In this document: positions 41,465 to 51,003 of the stretch, one piece after another
Numbering within the stretch: the stretch's first letter is position 1
How the letters are laid out: each line of letters begins with the position of its first letter
The notes under the pieces: model-generated
What the model saw: only the letters and a program-made list of their open reading frames with translations
Databases searched by the model: none
Told to the model about the DNA's origin: nothing
Source: Bacteroidales bacterium
GTDB taxonomy: Bacteria > Bacteroidota > Bacteroidia > Bacteroidales > UBA1715
Direction of reading: 5' to 3'
DNA length: 55,382 bases
NCBI GenBank assembly: GCA_017642535.1
Contig: JAGCOW010000095.1
Span: 1-55,382, forward strand
Made by a program: the position numbers and the translations under genes

Positions 41465-44076
41465 TACAAAACTATATTGATAATTTTTCCTGGAACGACA
41501 ATCACTTTTTTCGTTGGTTTGCCGTCGAGCCACTTGATTGTACGTTCGTCGGCAAGTACCGTAGATTGAACCTCATCGGGAGTTGCCGATTTCGCAAATT
41601 CCATCTCAAAACGACGTTTCCCGTTGAATGAAACTGGATAAATCACGGTGTCGTCAACCAATTTCGACTCGTCGCATACAGGCCATGGTTCATAAGCAAG
41701 CGATTCGGCACCACCGTACATACTCCACAATTCTTCTGCCAAATGTGGAGCAAACGGGGCAAGCACCTTGGCAAAATCCTTTGCCGTTGCTTCCGAAACT
41801 TTCCCTGCTTTGTAACACGTATTTGTGAACACCATCATTTGTGAAATGGCGGTGTTGAAACGAAGATTCTCAACATCGTCGGCAACCTTCTTTATTGTTT
41901 TGTGAAGTTCCTTCACAACTGCGTTGTCATCCTGCAACCCGGCAACCACGTTTTCTTTCTCGCTGAAGAAACGGAACACACGTGCAAGGAAGTTGAACAC
42001 ACCCTTCACACCACTTTCAGCCCATGGTTTAACCGCATCAAGCGGACCCATGAACATTTCGTACAAGCGAAGACTGTCGGCTCCGTAGTGGGCAATCACA
42101 TCGTCGGGATTCACCACGTTTTTCAACGATTTCGACATTTTTGCCACAATTTGGCGAAGTTCCTCGCCCGTTTCCTTATGGAAGAATTTGCCGTCGCGTT
42201 CCTCAACTTTATCAGAAGTGACTTTCGCTCCTGCCTGCGTTTCGTAGGCAAACGCCAAAATCATGCCTTGGTTGAACAATTTTTTATACGGTTCGTCGGT
42301 GTGGACAATGCCCAAATCGAACAAAACCTTATGCCAGAAACGACTGTAGAGCAAGTGAAGCACAGCATGTTCTGCTCCACCCACATACAAATCGACAGGC
42401 ATCCAATAATTTTCCGCCTCAACCGAGAAAGGAGCTGAATCATTTGTCGGGTCGGTGTAACGAAGGTAATACCAGCACGATCCAGCCCACTGCGGCATTG
42501 TATTGGTTTCGTAGCGACCTTTGCGGCCATTTTTATCAACCACATTGAGCCACTCCGTAGCATTTGCTAACGGCGATTCACCCGTGTCGCTCGGTTCGTA
42601 TTTCGTCAACTCCGGCAATCTGTGAGGAAGGTCTTTTTCGTCAACCATCGTAACTTCGCCGTCTTCCCAGTGAATGATAGGGAACGGCTCGCCCCAGTAA
42701 CGTTGGCGGCTGAACAACCAATCACGGATTTTATAGTTTACGGTTGCTTTACCTAACTTTCGTTCGGCAAGCCACGCAATCATTTTTTCAATAGCGTCTT
42801 TTTTATTCAAACCATCAAGGAAACCAGAATTTACGTGAATTCCGTCTTCGGTCCATGCTTGCTGTTGCACGTCAACTTCGGACTTCAAAACCTCGATTAT
42901 CGGCAAATTGAATTTCTTTGCAAACTCCCAGTCACGAGTATCGTGAGCTGGCACAGCCATAATCGCACCTGTTCCGTAACCCATCAGCACGTAATCGGCA
43001 ACCCAGATAGGAATCAATGTCCCGTTTACCGGATTTTTCGCATAACGGCCAGAGAATACGCCAGTTTTTTCCTTCGCCAACTCCGTTCTGTCCAAATCAG
43101 ATTTCATCGATGCCTGCTTGCGGTATTCGTCAACGGCAGCTTTTTGGTCGGCGGTGGTAATTTGCTCAATCATAGGATGTTCGGGCGAAATAACCATATA
43201 CGTTGCACCAAACAACGTGTCGCAACGAGTAGTATAAACAGTCAATTTCGCGTCAAGACCGTCAATTTCAAAATCAACTTCGGCACCAGTAGAACGGCCA
43301 ATCCAGTTACGTTGCATATCCTTAACGCCGGCAGGCCAATCAAGTCCTTCAAGCCCCTGCAACAAACGCTCTGCATACAATGGAATACGTAACATCCATT
43401 GTTTCAAATTCTTACGATTGACCTGACAACCACATTTCTCGTGCGAGCCATCGTTCAAAACTTCTTCGTTGGCACACACAGTCTTACAGTTCGGACACCA
43501 CCACACTTGAGCATTATCGTAGTATGCAAGACGCTGGGAGTCAACATATTTCCGTACTTCTTCCTTGCCTTTTGCCTCAATCTCGGCAGGAATTGGCAAT
43601 TCAGAAATCGGGCGACCTTTTTGTTGTTCCTTGTCGAACCACGTGTTGTACAATTTAATGAAAATCCACTGAGTCCATTTGTAATATTTCGGGTCGGTGG
43701 TGTTTATTTCGCGGTCCCAGTCGTAGCTCAAGCCGAGCGACTTGATTTGGCGGCGGAATGTGTCGCAGTTTTTCTTAGTCGTAATGGCAGGATGCGTGCC
43801 TGTTTGAATGGCATATTGTTCAGCAGGCAAACCGAACGCATCCCAGCCCATAGGATGAAGCACGTTGAAGCCCTTCATACGTTTGTAGCGGCTCACAATA
43901 TCGGTTGCCGTGTAACCCTCGGGGTGACCAACGTGCAGTCCCGCTCCCGACGGATACGGGAACATGTCGAGCGCATAAAATTTCGGTTTTGACTTGTCCA
44001 AAACAGTTTTGAAAGTCTTATTTTTTTCCCAATAAGCCTGCCATTTCTGTTCAATTTCGGTAAAATTGTATTCCAT
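41464..44076 (-). CDS. leuS: Leucyl-tRNA synthetase
   Basis: Class I synthetase charging tRNA-Leu. The protein is 870 aa. The HIGH-type motif is in [16 protein letters not shown] (41-55). An editing domain with [20 protein letters not shown] proofreads mischarged tRNA. The KMSKS motif is in [11 protein letters not shown], near residue 645. A C-terminal anticodon-binding region ([26 protein letters not shown]) follows. It heads the minus-strand run with aminopeptidase P, dCMP deaminase, ctpA-type and GGGP synthase genes. Confidence 0.97.
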   Translation of the reverse strand: MEYNFTEIEQKWQAYWEKNKTFKTVLDKSKPKFYALDMFPYPSGAGLHVGHPEGYTATDIVSRYKRMKGFNVLHPMGWDAFGLPAEQYAIQTGTHPAITTKKNCDTFRRQIKSLGLSYDWDREINTTDPKYYKWTQWIFIKLYNTWFDKEQQKGRPISELPIPAEIEAKGKEEVRKYVDSQRLAYYDNAQVWWCPNCKTVCANEEVLNDGSHEKCGCQVNRKNLKQWMLRIPLYAERLLQGLEGLDWPAGVKDMQRNWIGRSTGAEVDFEIDGLDAKLTVYTTRCDTLFGATYMVISPEHPMIEQITTADQKAAVDEYRKQASMKSDLDRTELAKEKTGVFSGRYAKNPVNGTLIPIWVADYVLMGYGTGAIMAVPAHDTRDWEFAKKFNLPIIEVLKSEVDVQQQAWTEDGIHVNSGFLDGLNKKDAIEKMIAWLAERKLGKATVNYKIRDWLFSRQRYWGEPFPIIHWEDGEVTMVDEKDLPHRLPELTKYEPSDTGESPLANATEWLNVVDKNGRKGRYETNTMPQWAGSCWYYLRYTDPTNDSAPFSVEAENYWMPVDLYVGGAEHAVLHLLYSRFWHKVLFDLGIVHTDEPYKKLFNQGMILAFAYETQAGAKVTSDKVEERDGKFFHKETGEELRQIVAKMSKSLKNVVNPDDVIAHYGADSLRLYEMFMGPLDAVKPWAESGVKGVFNFLARVFRFFSEKENVVAGLQDDNAVVKELHKTIKKVADDVENLRFNTAISQMMVFTNTCYKAGKVSEATAKDFAKVLAPFAPHLAEELWSMYGGAESLAYEPWPVCDESKLVDDTVIYPVSFNGKRRFEMEFAKSATPDEVQSTVLADERTIKWLDGKPTKKVIVVPGKIINIVL

Positions 44077-44149
44077 AACTATTTCATTTGAAAAACGATG
44101 CGAAGATACAATTATTCTTCAATATATTTATAGACAAAAAAGGGAATGA

Positions 44150-45655
44150 TTATTTGTTCGGAGAACAACTTTCACCTTTTTCTTTTCTAATCATCCGCAG
44201 CTCATTTCCGACAGCAAGTCCTGCAAACACGAGTAGCAATATTGTTTTTACTGTGTATGAAAGAATTACGTTGTCAATCACAATGAATTTGTCGGCTACG
44301 AAGAATATGCCCGCAAGAATGAAATAATATGCCAACGCTCCCAATTTATACGGGATTCCGTAGTGTTTTTGACAAAGATTGTACGACAGCACCGCCATAA
44401 GCACGTAGCACGCCAATGTTGCCCACGCACAAGCAACGTATCCATAAATCGGTACAAATATCATATTGATTGCCAATGTAATAACGGCTCCAAATCCTGT
44501 GATTCCTATGCCGAATTTCGTCTGGTTCGTAACCTTGTACCAAATCGAAAGATTAAATACGATGCCAAGGAAAATGTTCGCCATCAAAAGTACAGGAATT
44601 ATGTTCAGTCCTTCGTGGAAATTGCTGCCTATAAAATGTTTAAATATGTCGATGTAAAGTATTATTACAAGGAATAAGAATAACGTAAAGATTGTGAAGT
44701 AGTTCATAATCTTGGCGTAAATCTGTCGGGAATCTTTTTCTTTCATTCTTGAGAAGAAGAACGGTTCGGCGGCGAAGCGGAACGCTTGGTTGAAGATGGA
44801 AATAATCATTGCCAACTTATAGTTAGCCCCGTAAATTCCCACTTGCGAAAGGATGTATTGCGACGCGTCCTGACCCTCGGGAACGGTAAGGAAATAGCGG
44901 AGCGAAACGCGGTCATACACTTCGTTTATGCTGCCGGCAAGTCCCGAAATGAGCAACGGCCACGAGTAGCCAAGAATCCGTTTGAGTAATTCATAGTCAA
45001 ACCCGTTGCGGGACTTGACAATGTCGGGCAAAAGCAAAAGTAGCGTAACGACGCTTGCCGCAAGGTTCGACACAAAAATCCACAACACGTCGGGTTGTGC
45101 GAAATGAGCCACAAACCATTCGTTGGAAGTCGATTTTGCAATTTGCGGGAAAACAATGATGAGCAATAAATTAAGTCCAATGTTTATGCCGATGTTTGTC
45201 AATTTTATAGCGGCAAACTTCAGTGCCTTGTTTTCGTGGCGGAGTTTGGCAAACGGCACGCTGGTGAACGCATCAATGCCAATGATGATTGCCATTATCA
45301 GAATAAAATTCTGGTGTGCTTCGTAGCCCAACACCGATGAAATCGGAGAAAGGAACAGATACACAAGTCCCACAAATATTGCCGACGACGAAAATAGACT
45401 CGTCATAATGGTTGAAAACACCTTTGGCTGGTCGTCCTTGTTCTGCACAAAACGGAAGAAACCCGTTTCCATTCCGTATGTGAGGAAAATCATAAGGAAC
45501 ACTGTGTAACTGTACAATTCGGTTACCACGCCGTATTCCGACTGCGAGAAACACCGCGTGTAGAGCGGCACAAGCATAAAATTAAGAAAACGGCCAATTA
45601 TAGTGCTTAGCCCGTAAATTGCCGTCTGACCGACTAATTTTGATATTATACCCAT
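44150..45655 (-). CDS. Polysaccharide flippase (Wzx/MATE-like)
   Basis: A 501-aa integral membrane protein with about 12-14 helices, of the oligosaccharide flippase group (Wzx/RfbX or MurJ-related). It opens MGIISKLVGQTAIYGLSTII and VPLYTRCFSQSEYGVVTELY, characteristic of Bacteroidetes Wzx-like proteins. It probably moves a lipid-linked glycan across the inner membrane. No glycosyltransferases adjoin it, so the glycan is unknown. ATG 45655 is preferred to a start 17 codons upstream because a TACCTTTG -7 element lies at 45674-45681. Confidence 0.83.
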   Translation of the reverse strand: MGIISKLVGQTAIYGLSTIIGRFLNFMLVPLYTRCFSQSEYGVVTELYSYTVFLMIFLTYGMETGFFRFVQNKDDQPKVFSTIMTSLFSSSAIFVGLVYLFLSPISSVLGYEAHQNFILIMAIIIGIDAFTSVPFAKLRHENKALKFAAIKLTNIGINIGLNLLLIIVFPQIAKSTSNEWFVAHFAQPDVLWIFVSNLAASVVTLLLLLPDIVKSRNGFDYELLKRILGYSWPLLISGLAGSINEVYDRVSLRYFLTVPEGQDASQYILSQVGIYGANYKLAMIISIFNQAFRFAAEPFFFSRMKEKDSRQIYAKIMNYFTIFTLFLFLVIILYIDIFKHFIGSNFHEGLNIIPVLLMANIFLGIVFNLSIWYKVTNQTKFGIGITGFGAVITLAINMIFVPIYGYVACAWATLACYVLMAVLSYNLCQKHYGIPYKLGALAYYFILAGIFFVADKFIVIDNVILSYTVKTILLLVFAGLAVGNELRMIRKEKGESCSPNK

Positions 45656-45673
45656 AACATTTTTTAGACAGCC

Positions 45674-45681
45674 AAAGGTAC
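45674..45681 (-). promoter_or_regulatory. -7 element for the flippase gene
   Basis: TACCTTTG on the minus strand, 19 bp before ATG 45655. It excludes the upstream in-frame start. Confidence 0.5.
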
Positions 45682-45737
45682 GCATAAAATTGAAAATCGT
45701 ACACAAAAACTTATTCTACTGATTTTCAACAACGTAC

Positions 45738-45767
45738 AAAAAAAGGAGCGAAATTGCTTCCGTTCCT
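45738..45767 (-). terminator. Intrinsic terminator after the large lipoprotein gene
   Basis: On the minus strand the bases AGGAACG and CGCTCCT pair with one mismatch across a ten-base loop, followed by seven T residues. It lies 20 bp beyond the stop of the lipoprotein gene at 45788. Confidence 0.6.
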
Positions 45768-45787
45768 CAACAATGGTGTTTTTGCAA

Positions 45788-46792
45788 TTATTTCACATCT
45801 TGAATCAAGCGTACTGCCAGACCTTGGTAACGATAAAAGTAGTTTGACTCTTTGGGATTTACACAATTCAAATCGAATCTTAGTAAATATCCTTTGCTGG
45901 AATCGTAAATTGACGAAGACCAATAAAGACCTCTTTTTCCGGGTGAATCGAGGTCAACATTTAATTTGCTACGTAAGCCAGCAAAAGGCAGGAATACCGC
46001 TCCATTTGCTTCCAGCTTTCTCCATTCATCAAGGGAATAATTGTTTAGCAGGGTGGTCACATCATCGCTGTTTTCACCACTTTTAAACGTAACGCCACTG
46101 GGTTGTTCCCATTCATCGGGGAGTAAGACAAGACCCGTACGTTCTTCGTTACCGAGATTGATTGTTGCATAACCGTACTTGTTTGCCGCATCGGGACGCG
46201 AGTTTATCAAATACATCCATTCGTTTTTCGAGGGAGTACGCCACATTCCCGGCTGATTACCACCATTTGAAATCGCATTGTACACGCCCCAGTCGCCATT
46301 GGCGTAATCACCTGTCATGCCACTCAATCCTCCCTTGCACCCAAGGTCATAATTAGACCATTTTCTACTCGTGTCGTATGGGTGATATGCCCTATTGGGG
46401 TTTTCGAAACCATTGGTCGGCCAACCACTTGTTCCCCAACCAAATAGATCTATCCAGCCATCGTAGGTCGGAGAGATTTTTTTGTTGGCATAACCAGCCC
46501 GTTCATATTGCTTGGGAGCAAAACGCCACGTATTCGTACTTGCCTGGTACTGAAGATTACCTTGGCTGAAATACGCTTTCGAAGTATCAGAAATAGAAAA
46601 TGCCGCCTTAATCACGCCCTCCTGAATAATGGCTGGCAGAGGATAATCCTGCAGCTGACCACCATTCTGTTTCTGTTCTTCCGTTTGATTACTTGAGGAC
46701 TCTTTGGGGGTAATGTCCTCTTTCTTTTCACACGCTGTAAACATTGCTATAGCAGTGCCTATCAGCAAAAATTTAGTAAATTTTCGTCTCAT
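45788..46792 (-). CDS. Bacteroidales surface lipoprotein with FISUMP/C-lectin-like domain (tentative)
   Basis: A 334-aa lipoprotein. A signal ends in a lipobox with TAC (FTACEKKEDI), followed by a Lys/Glu/Ser/Gln linker. The mature domain begins AAFSISDTSKAYFSQGNLQY, then WRFAPKQYERAGY, DLFGWGTSGW, WRTPSKNEWMYLIN and ends GLYWSSSIYDSSKGYLL and YQGLAVRLIQD. Repeated W/G/S motifs and the ending are those of a large family of Bacteroidales proteins related to Fibrobacter major-paralogous-domain proteins. Function is unknown; binding of a surface glycan is a guess. It lies between the flippase and a toxin-antitoxin pair. Confidence 0.65.
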   Translation of the reverse strand: MRRKFTKFLLIGTAIAMFTACEKKEDITPKESSSNQTEEQKQNGGQLQDYPLPAIIQEGVIKAAFSISDTSKAYFSQGNLQYQASTNTWRFAPKQYERAGYANKKISPTYDGWIDLFGWGTSGWPTNGFENPNRAYHPYDTSRKWSNYDLGCKGGLSGMTGDYANGDWGVYNAISNGGNQPGMWRTPSKNEWMYLINSRPDAANKYGYATINLGNEERTGLVLLPDEWEQPSGVTFKSGENSDDVTTLLNNYSLDEWRKLEANGAVFLPFAGLRSKLNVDLDSPGKRGLYWSSSIYDSSKGYLLRFDLNCVNPKESNYFYRYQGLAVRLIQDVK

Positions 46793-46893
46793 GTTCTTGT
46801 AGTTTTAGTTAGACATAAGTTTTTTATTTTGATTTTGTTAAGCATATATTGTGCCAAAATCAAAAATTTTCGTACTAAACTACTACATAGACT

Positions 46894-47277
46894 CTATGCA
46901 AATTCAATCAGCATTTCAGCGGGAACATCCAATTTACTATAAAGTTTTTTTGCCAACTGCATAGTGATAGATTTCTTTCCTCGAAGAATTTCACTAAATC
47001 GTGATTCGTTTATTTCCAATAATTGTGCTGTTTCACGCTGACGGAGATGTTTCTCCGCCATTTTTGTCTTGATTTCCTCAATCAACGGATTCTGCTGAAT
47101 GGGAAATTTGTGATGCACTTTTTCCCACTCACGAATCATTGTTGACAGTTTAATATATTTTGATTTGTCAGCTTTCGACAATAGTTCCATATCGCCCAGT
47201 TCGGTTCCTTTGGCGATGATTTCATCCATCATTGAACAATACGTTCTATACTCCTGTTCTGTTTTTATTTTTTCCAT
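46894..47277 (-). CDS. higA: HigA-type antitoxin (HTH)
   Basis: A 127-aa transcription-regulator/antitoxin. The C-terminal helix-turn-helix is RETAQLLEINESRFSEILRG, near residues 85-105, with a preceding IEEIKTKMAEKHL stretch. HigA-type antitoxins bind HigB and repress their own operon. It starts at ATG 47277, 4 bp after the HigB stop, in the HigB-first order usual for this type. Its far N-terminal region (about residues 1-55) is longer than in E. coli HigA. Confidence 0.85.
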   Translation of the reverse strand: MEKIKTEQEYRTYCSMMDEIIAKGTELGDMELLSKADKSKYIKLSTMIREWEKVHHKFPIQQNPLIEEIKTKMAEKHLRQRETAQLLEINESRFSEILRGKKSITMQLAKKLYSKLDVPAEMLIEFA

Positions 47278-47281
47278 AATA

Positions 47282-47575
47282 TTAAATTTTAGAAGCATTT
47301 ATTTTATCGTATTCGGCGTGTGTACCGACAAACCTAATATTACATTCATTTGCAAAGAATACAATTAAGACGATTATTCTGTAATTGTTTCCTTTTATGT
47401 TAAACACATATCGGCTGTTTTTAACGTAATCTGCACTTGGAAAGTCTCTTTTTATATCGTTGTGGCATTTCCATTGTGCCTCTTCTACTCTTTGTATCCA
47501 TGCGTTGATAGCTTCTAAAGCGTCAGCATGTTTATTTACAAACTCTTCAAGTTTGTACCGTTGCGTGATTTCCAT
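47282..47575 (-). CDS. higB: HigB-type mRNA interferase toxin
   Basis: A 97-aa RelE-fold toxin. The core segments are NAWIQRVEEAQWKCHNDIKR, YVFNIKGNNYRIIVLI and CNIRFVGTHAEYDKINA, typical of the HigB family (PF09907) that cleaves mRNA on ribosomes. ATG 47575 is preferred to an upstream in-frame start because a TATTTTTG -7 element lies at 47592-47599. It is translated ahead of higA. Confidence 0.88.
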   Translation of the reverse strand: MEITQRYKLEEFVNKHADALEAINAWIQRVEEAQWKCHNDIKRDFPSADYVKNSRYVFNIKGNNYRIIVLIVFFANECNIRFVGTHAEYDKINASKI

Positions 47576-47591
47576 TTTGTGATATTTTATA

Positions 47592-47599
47592 CAAAAATA
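47592..47599 (-). promoter_or_regulatory. -7 element for higBA
   Basis: TATTTTTG on the minus strand, 17 bp before the higB ATG. An operator for HigA would be expected near it, but I see no clear palindrome. Confidence 0.5.
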
Positions 47600-47641
47600 G
47601 AAAAAATACACAAAAGTGCAAATTTCTCATAAATTTGTATA

Positions 47642-47672
47642 AAAAACGGAGAGCCCCAAACTCTCCGTTTTT
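47642..47672. terminator. Bidirectional intrinsic terminator
   Basis: AAAAACGGAGAG, loop CCCCAAA, CTCTCCGTTTTT: a 12-bp perfect stem. It lies 15 bp after the stop of the lipoprotein gene at 47688 and isolates the higBA promoter. Confidence 0.9.
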
Positions 47673-47687
47673 GGAAAAATATCCAGA

Positions 47688-48227
47688 CTATTCTTTTACG
47701 GCTTTGTTTGTGTAGGATCCTGAAATTGTTATTGGAGGAACGCCATCTGCTGTTGCTAGACCAGAAATAGTTGTCGTCCATGTAATAGTTCTCATATCAC
47801 TAGAAATAGTTGCAATCCCGTGATTAAGAGTTAAATGCATAGTGATGCCATCTTGTGTTTTTGTACCTGTTTCAGGAGAGATCATTAGATTATAGTTAGA
47901 AAGGGTGTATGGTACATCATCTTCTGAATAATCTCTTTCACCATTTTTTTTATAAACTAATACATCCGCCTGATCAGGATAATATCTACGCATTAATTCT
48001 ATTCCATCATAGTGAATCAGATCCTTTATATCTGTTTTTTGGTAATACCCTTCTGCAGTCATGGTCATTTCTCCAGAAACAATATAAACATAATCACCCC
48101 ATAATTCATAATTTTGAGGAGGTAATTCCTCTGGATAATAAGGAGTTGGTTCTTCTGTTTTATCACCGCAAGAATAAAATGACAAACTAAAAATGATTGT
48201 TAATACAAATAATACTTTATTTTTCAT
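47688..48227 (-). CDS. Uncharacterised small lipoprotein
   Basis: A 179-aa protein with signal MKNKVLFVLTIIFSLSFYSC ending in a lipobox (YSC). The mature part is beta-rich: GEMTMTAEGYYQ, LNHGIATISSDMRTITWTTT, PPITISGSYTN. It resembles no family I can name. It ends in a strong terminator. No clear -7 element was seen upstream; the structured element at 48288-48464 lies just beyond its 5' end. Confidence 0.7.
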   Translation of the reverse strand: MKNKVLFVLTIIFSLSFYSCGDKTEEPTPYYPEELPPQNYELWGDYVYIVSGEMTMTAEGYYQKTDIKDLIHYDGIELMRRYYPDQADVLVYKKNGERDYSEDDVPYTLSNYNLMISPETGTKTQDGITMHLTLNHGIATISSDMRTITWTTTISGLATADGVPPITISGSYTNKAVKE

Positions 48228-48287
48228 ATTCTTAAAATTAAATTAAACCTAAAATAAAATGCGAGCCAAGATCTTAAGTATGCACAT

Positions 48288-48464
48288 AAAAAAAGCGTGG
48301 CTCTATTATTTTTTAGTCAGTTTTCCAAGGCTCTCGACTTCCTTAATCGTCCAACTAAATACATACATAGCCCACGCCACGCGTGAACGCTGTTGCTTTT
48401 CTTGGACGATTTTCAATTTAGTTCGAGATTTTTTGGAAAACCAAGTGTAGCAATAAACGCTTTT
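48288..48464. repeat. Structured nested inverted-repeat element, possible ncRNA or MITE
   Basis: This element fills most of the largest gap without a gene (48228-48599). Four complementary pairs nest: AAAAGCGT 48291-48298 with ACGCTTTT 48457-48464; GTTTTCCAA 48320-48328 with 48433-48441; TCTCGA 48332-48337 with 48423-48428; AATCGTCCAA 48345-48354 with 48402-48411. A fifth pair, AACTAAAT 48353-48360 with 48416-48423, crosses the fourth and would make a pseudoknot. A sixth, GCGTGGC 48295-48301 with GCCACGC 48376-48382, is an alternative partner for the outer arm. On the minus strand the element ends with a T run. Which strand, if any, is transcribed is unknown. Beyond it (48465-48599) I see nothing but AT-rich sequence. 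Confidence 0.6.
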
Positions 48465-48599
48465 AATATTTCAAGTGCTTAAATCACAATTACATCATAG
48501 GCAAAAATTTTTAAGTTTCAACACAAATTATATTTTGGTAAAAGTATAAAAATTTCAAATAATCAACGCCATATGGTGGGGTAAAGTAAGAGTAAAAAA

Positions 48600-49727
48600 T
48601 TATTCCGTCTCAAAAAAATCGCTCATTATCATATCCGATACCATAATACCTTTTCGGGTGAGCGAAACGAACGTGCCATTTTCTTGCAACAAGTTCTGTT
48701 TTAGAAACTTAGCTTTACATGCTAAAAAATCTTGTACGTATTTTGGAGGAAAATTCTGAGCAATAACAGATTCATTCACGCCTTGTTTTGTTCGCAAATC
48801 AGTCATTATCAACTCGTTGTACTTGTCTCTGGTGGTAAGAATCTCTGTTTCGCAAGGAATAACGCCGTTGCGGAGTGCTGCAATATATTTTGCGTTGTGG
48901 GCAATATTCCAAAATCTTTTTTCTCCGTCGAACGAATGAGCCGAAGGGCCCACGCCCAAGTACGGTTTTCCCGTCCAATATGAAGTATTGTGCTTGGAAT
49001 ACATTCCGTTTTTGGCAAAATTTGAAATTTCATATTGCTCAAAATCATTTGCTTTTGCCCAGTCAATCAAATAATTGAATTGTTCCAAAACAGATTCTTC
49101 GGAAGGCAAAATAAATTTGCCCGTCCTAACAAACTTATGAAGTGCCGTATGTTCCTCAACCATAAGGGAATACGCTGACAAATGTTGCACGTTGAGTTTT
49201 GCCACTTCGTCAAGATTTTTTTTCCAACGTTCCATCGTCATATTGGGCAATCCATAGATTAAGTCAATGGTAATATTCTGAAAACCTGCATTTTGTGCAA
49301 TCCTTACCGCTTTTCGTGCAGATTCGGAACTGTGCCGACGATTCAACAACTGCAAATCATCGTCAAAAAAAGACTGAATACCAATACTTAAACGGTTTAC
49401 ACCATTTTTAAGCAAACTCTCACAATATGAAGCAGTTAAGTCGTCGGGATTACATTCAAAAGAAAATTCTGCGTCGGGTTGGATCTGAAAGGTCTCGTGA
49501 ATAGTGGAAACAATCTGCCCGATTTCTTCATCGGTGAGTAACGAAGGCGTCCCACCACCAAAATAAATTGTCTCAACGGGTGTAGAAAAAAAATCTTTTC
49601 GTAGTTGCAATTCCCTACAAACGGCATCAACAAAGCCATTCCGCGTTTTCAAATTCAAGCTGAAATGGAAATCGCAGTAGTAGCAAAGTTTCGCGCAATA
49701 GGGAATATGAACGTATAAACCTGACAA
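48600..49727 (-). CDS. hemW: HemW-like radical SAM protein
   Basis: Radical SAM protein of the coproporphyrinogen III oxidase-like group; HemW acts as a haem chaperone. It has 375 aa. The 4Fe-4S cluster motif is CAKLCYYC with Cys11, Cys15 and Cys18. FGGGTPSLL and SIGIQSFFDDDLQLLNR follow, and the family's C-terminal domain is present. The start is TTG at 49727: the codon before it is a TAA stop and the next Met lies after the cluster cysteines. It is divergent from sufS over 58 bp and followed downstream by the structured element. Confidence 0.92.
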   Translation of the reverse strand: MSGLYVHIPYCAKLCYYCDFHFSLNLKTRNGFVDAVCRELQLRKDFFSTPVETIYFGGGTPSLLTDEEIGQIVSTIHETFQIQPDAEFSFECNPDDLTASYCESLLKNGVNRLSIGIQSFFDDDLQLLNRRHSSESARKAVRIAQNAGFQNITIDLIYGLPNMTMERWKKNLDEVAKLNVQHLSAYSLMVEEHTALHKFVRTGKFILPSEESVLEQFNYLIDWAKANDFEQYEISNFAKNGMYSKHNTSYWTGKPYLGVGPSAHSFDGEKRFWNIAHNAKYIAALRNGVIPCETEILTTRDKYNELIMTDLRTKQGVNESVIAQNFPPKYVQDFLACKAKFLKQNLLQENGTFVSLTRKGIMVSDMIMSDFFETE

Positions 49728-49763
49728 TTATAAATGAAATTTAACAAAACTATAAAATTTCAA

Positions 49764-49771
49764 TACCTTTG
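49764..49771 (+). promoter_or_regulatory. -7 element for sufS
   Basis: TACCTTTG, 14 bp before the ATG at 49786, implying an untranslated leader of under 15 nt. Confidence 0.5.
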
Positions 49772-49785
49772 CAAAAAATCAAGCA

Positions 49786-51003
49786 ATGTTTGACGTTCAG
49801 TCCATACGAAAAGATTTTCCGATTTTAACTCAAAAGGTTAATAATCACGACTTAATTTACTTTGACAATGCCGCCACGACGCAAAAGCCGCAGGTGGTGA
49901 TTGACGCCATTGTTGATGCCTATACCAAAACGAACAGCAACATTCACCGTGGGATCCACACTTTGAGCCAGATTTCTACCACGCTGTACGAGCAGGCACG
50001 ACAAATGGTTCAGACGTTTATCAACGCACCGCACGATTACGAGATTATTTTCACGAAAGGAGTGACGGAATCGTTAAACCTTGTGGCACAGACATTTGGC
50101 GAGGCATTTCTGCACGAAGGCGACGAAGTGATTGTGTCGGCTATGGAACATCATTCCAACTTGGTTCCGTGGCAAATAGTATGCGAAAGAAAAGGGGCCA
50201 TATTGAAGTTTATTCCGTTTAATCACGATGGAGTGTTGGACGTAGAGGCATATAAAAATCTGTTTTCGGAAAAGACGAAATTCGTGTCGGTTGTTCACGT
50301 GTCGAATACGTTGGGCACGGTCAATCCTATAAAAGAATTGATTGACATTGCACATTCGCACAATGTTCCCATAATGATTGACGGAGCCCAGTCAGTACAG
50401 CATTTCCCTATTGACGTGCAAGCGCTTGACTGCGACTTTTTTGCCTTCTCGGGACATAAAATCTATGCTCCTACGGGAACGGGCGTGCTTTGGGGAAAAG
50501 AGAAATGGCTGGAAAAACTTCCTCCGTACCAAGGTGGCGGCGATATGATAAAAACGGTGACGTTGGAGAAAACGATTTATAACACGTTGCCTTTCAAGTT
50601 CGAGGCGGGAACGACAAATTACGTCGGTGCCCACGCATTGGGTGTCGCCTTGAAATATCTTATGAATATTGGCCTTGAGAATATTCAGCAATACGAAAAG
50701 GAACTGATGCAATATGCCACGGAAAAACTGTCGGCTATTCCGCAGGTTAGCATTATCGGAAACGCTCCGCACAAGGCGGGAGCCATTTCGTTTGAGGTAG
50801 CAGGGGCACATTGTTCCGACATAGGAATGATACTTGACAAGCAAGGCATTGCAATTCGCACGGGAACTCATTGCACAGAACCAATTATGCAATTTTATGG
50901 CGTTCCAGGAACAGCACGACTTTCGTTCGCAATGTACAACACGAAAGAAGAAATTGATTATTTTGCAAAAGTTTTATCTACAATAGCTTTAATGTTTGAA
51001 TGA
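49786..51003 (+). CDS. sufS: Cysteine desulfurase, SufS-like
   Basis: PLP enzyme that takes sulfur from cysteine for Fe-S cluster assembly. The protein is 405 aa. The PLP lysine is Lys225 in FAFSGHKIYAPTGTG, the active-site cysteine is Cys363 in TGTHCTEP, and AMEHHSN with NTLGTVNP are typical. SufS usually follows sufBCD; here it is followed, with an ATGA overlap, by a carboxypeptidase, so the rest of the Suf system must be elsewhere. Confidence 0.95.
   Translation: MFDVQSIRKDFPILTQKVNNHDLIYFDNAATTQKPQVVIDAIVDAYTKTNSNIHRGIHTLSQISTTLYEQARQMVQTFINAPHDYEIIFTKGVTESLNLVAQTFGEAFLHEGDEVIVSAMEHHSNLVPWQIVCERKGAILKFIPFNHDGVLDVEAYKNLFSEKTKFVSVVHVSNTLGTVNPIKELIDIAHSHNVPIMIDGAQSVQHFPIDVQALDCDFFAFSGHKIYAPTGTGVLWGKEKWLEKLPPYQGGGDMIKTVTLEKTIYNTLPFKFEAGTTNYVGAHALGVALKYLMNIGLENIQQYEKELMQYATEKLSAIPQVSIIGNAPHKAGAISFEVAGAHCSDIGMILDKQGIAIRTGTHCTEPIMQFYGVPGTARLSFAMYNTKEEIDYFAKVLSTIALMFE

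Noticed and set aside
44150..46792. Capsule or O-antigen cluster around the flippase
   Set aside because: No glycosyltransferase, polymerase or sugar-nucleotide gene is adjacent; galE is 35 kb away.
48259..48450. A 63-codon plus-strand open frame across the structured element
   Set aside because: The same bases form nested inverted repeats on both strands and the translated product has no signal or domain; I treat it as a chance frame of the repeat.
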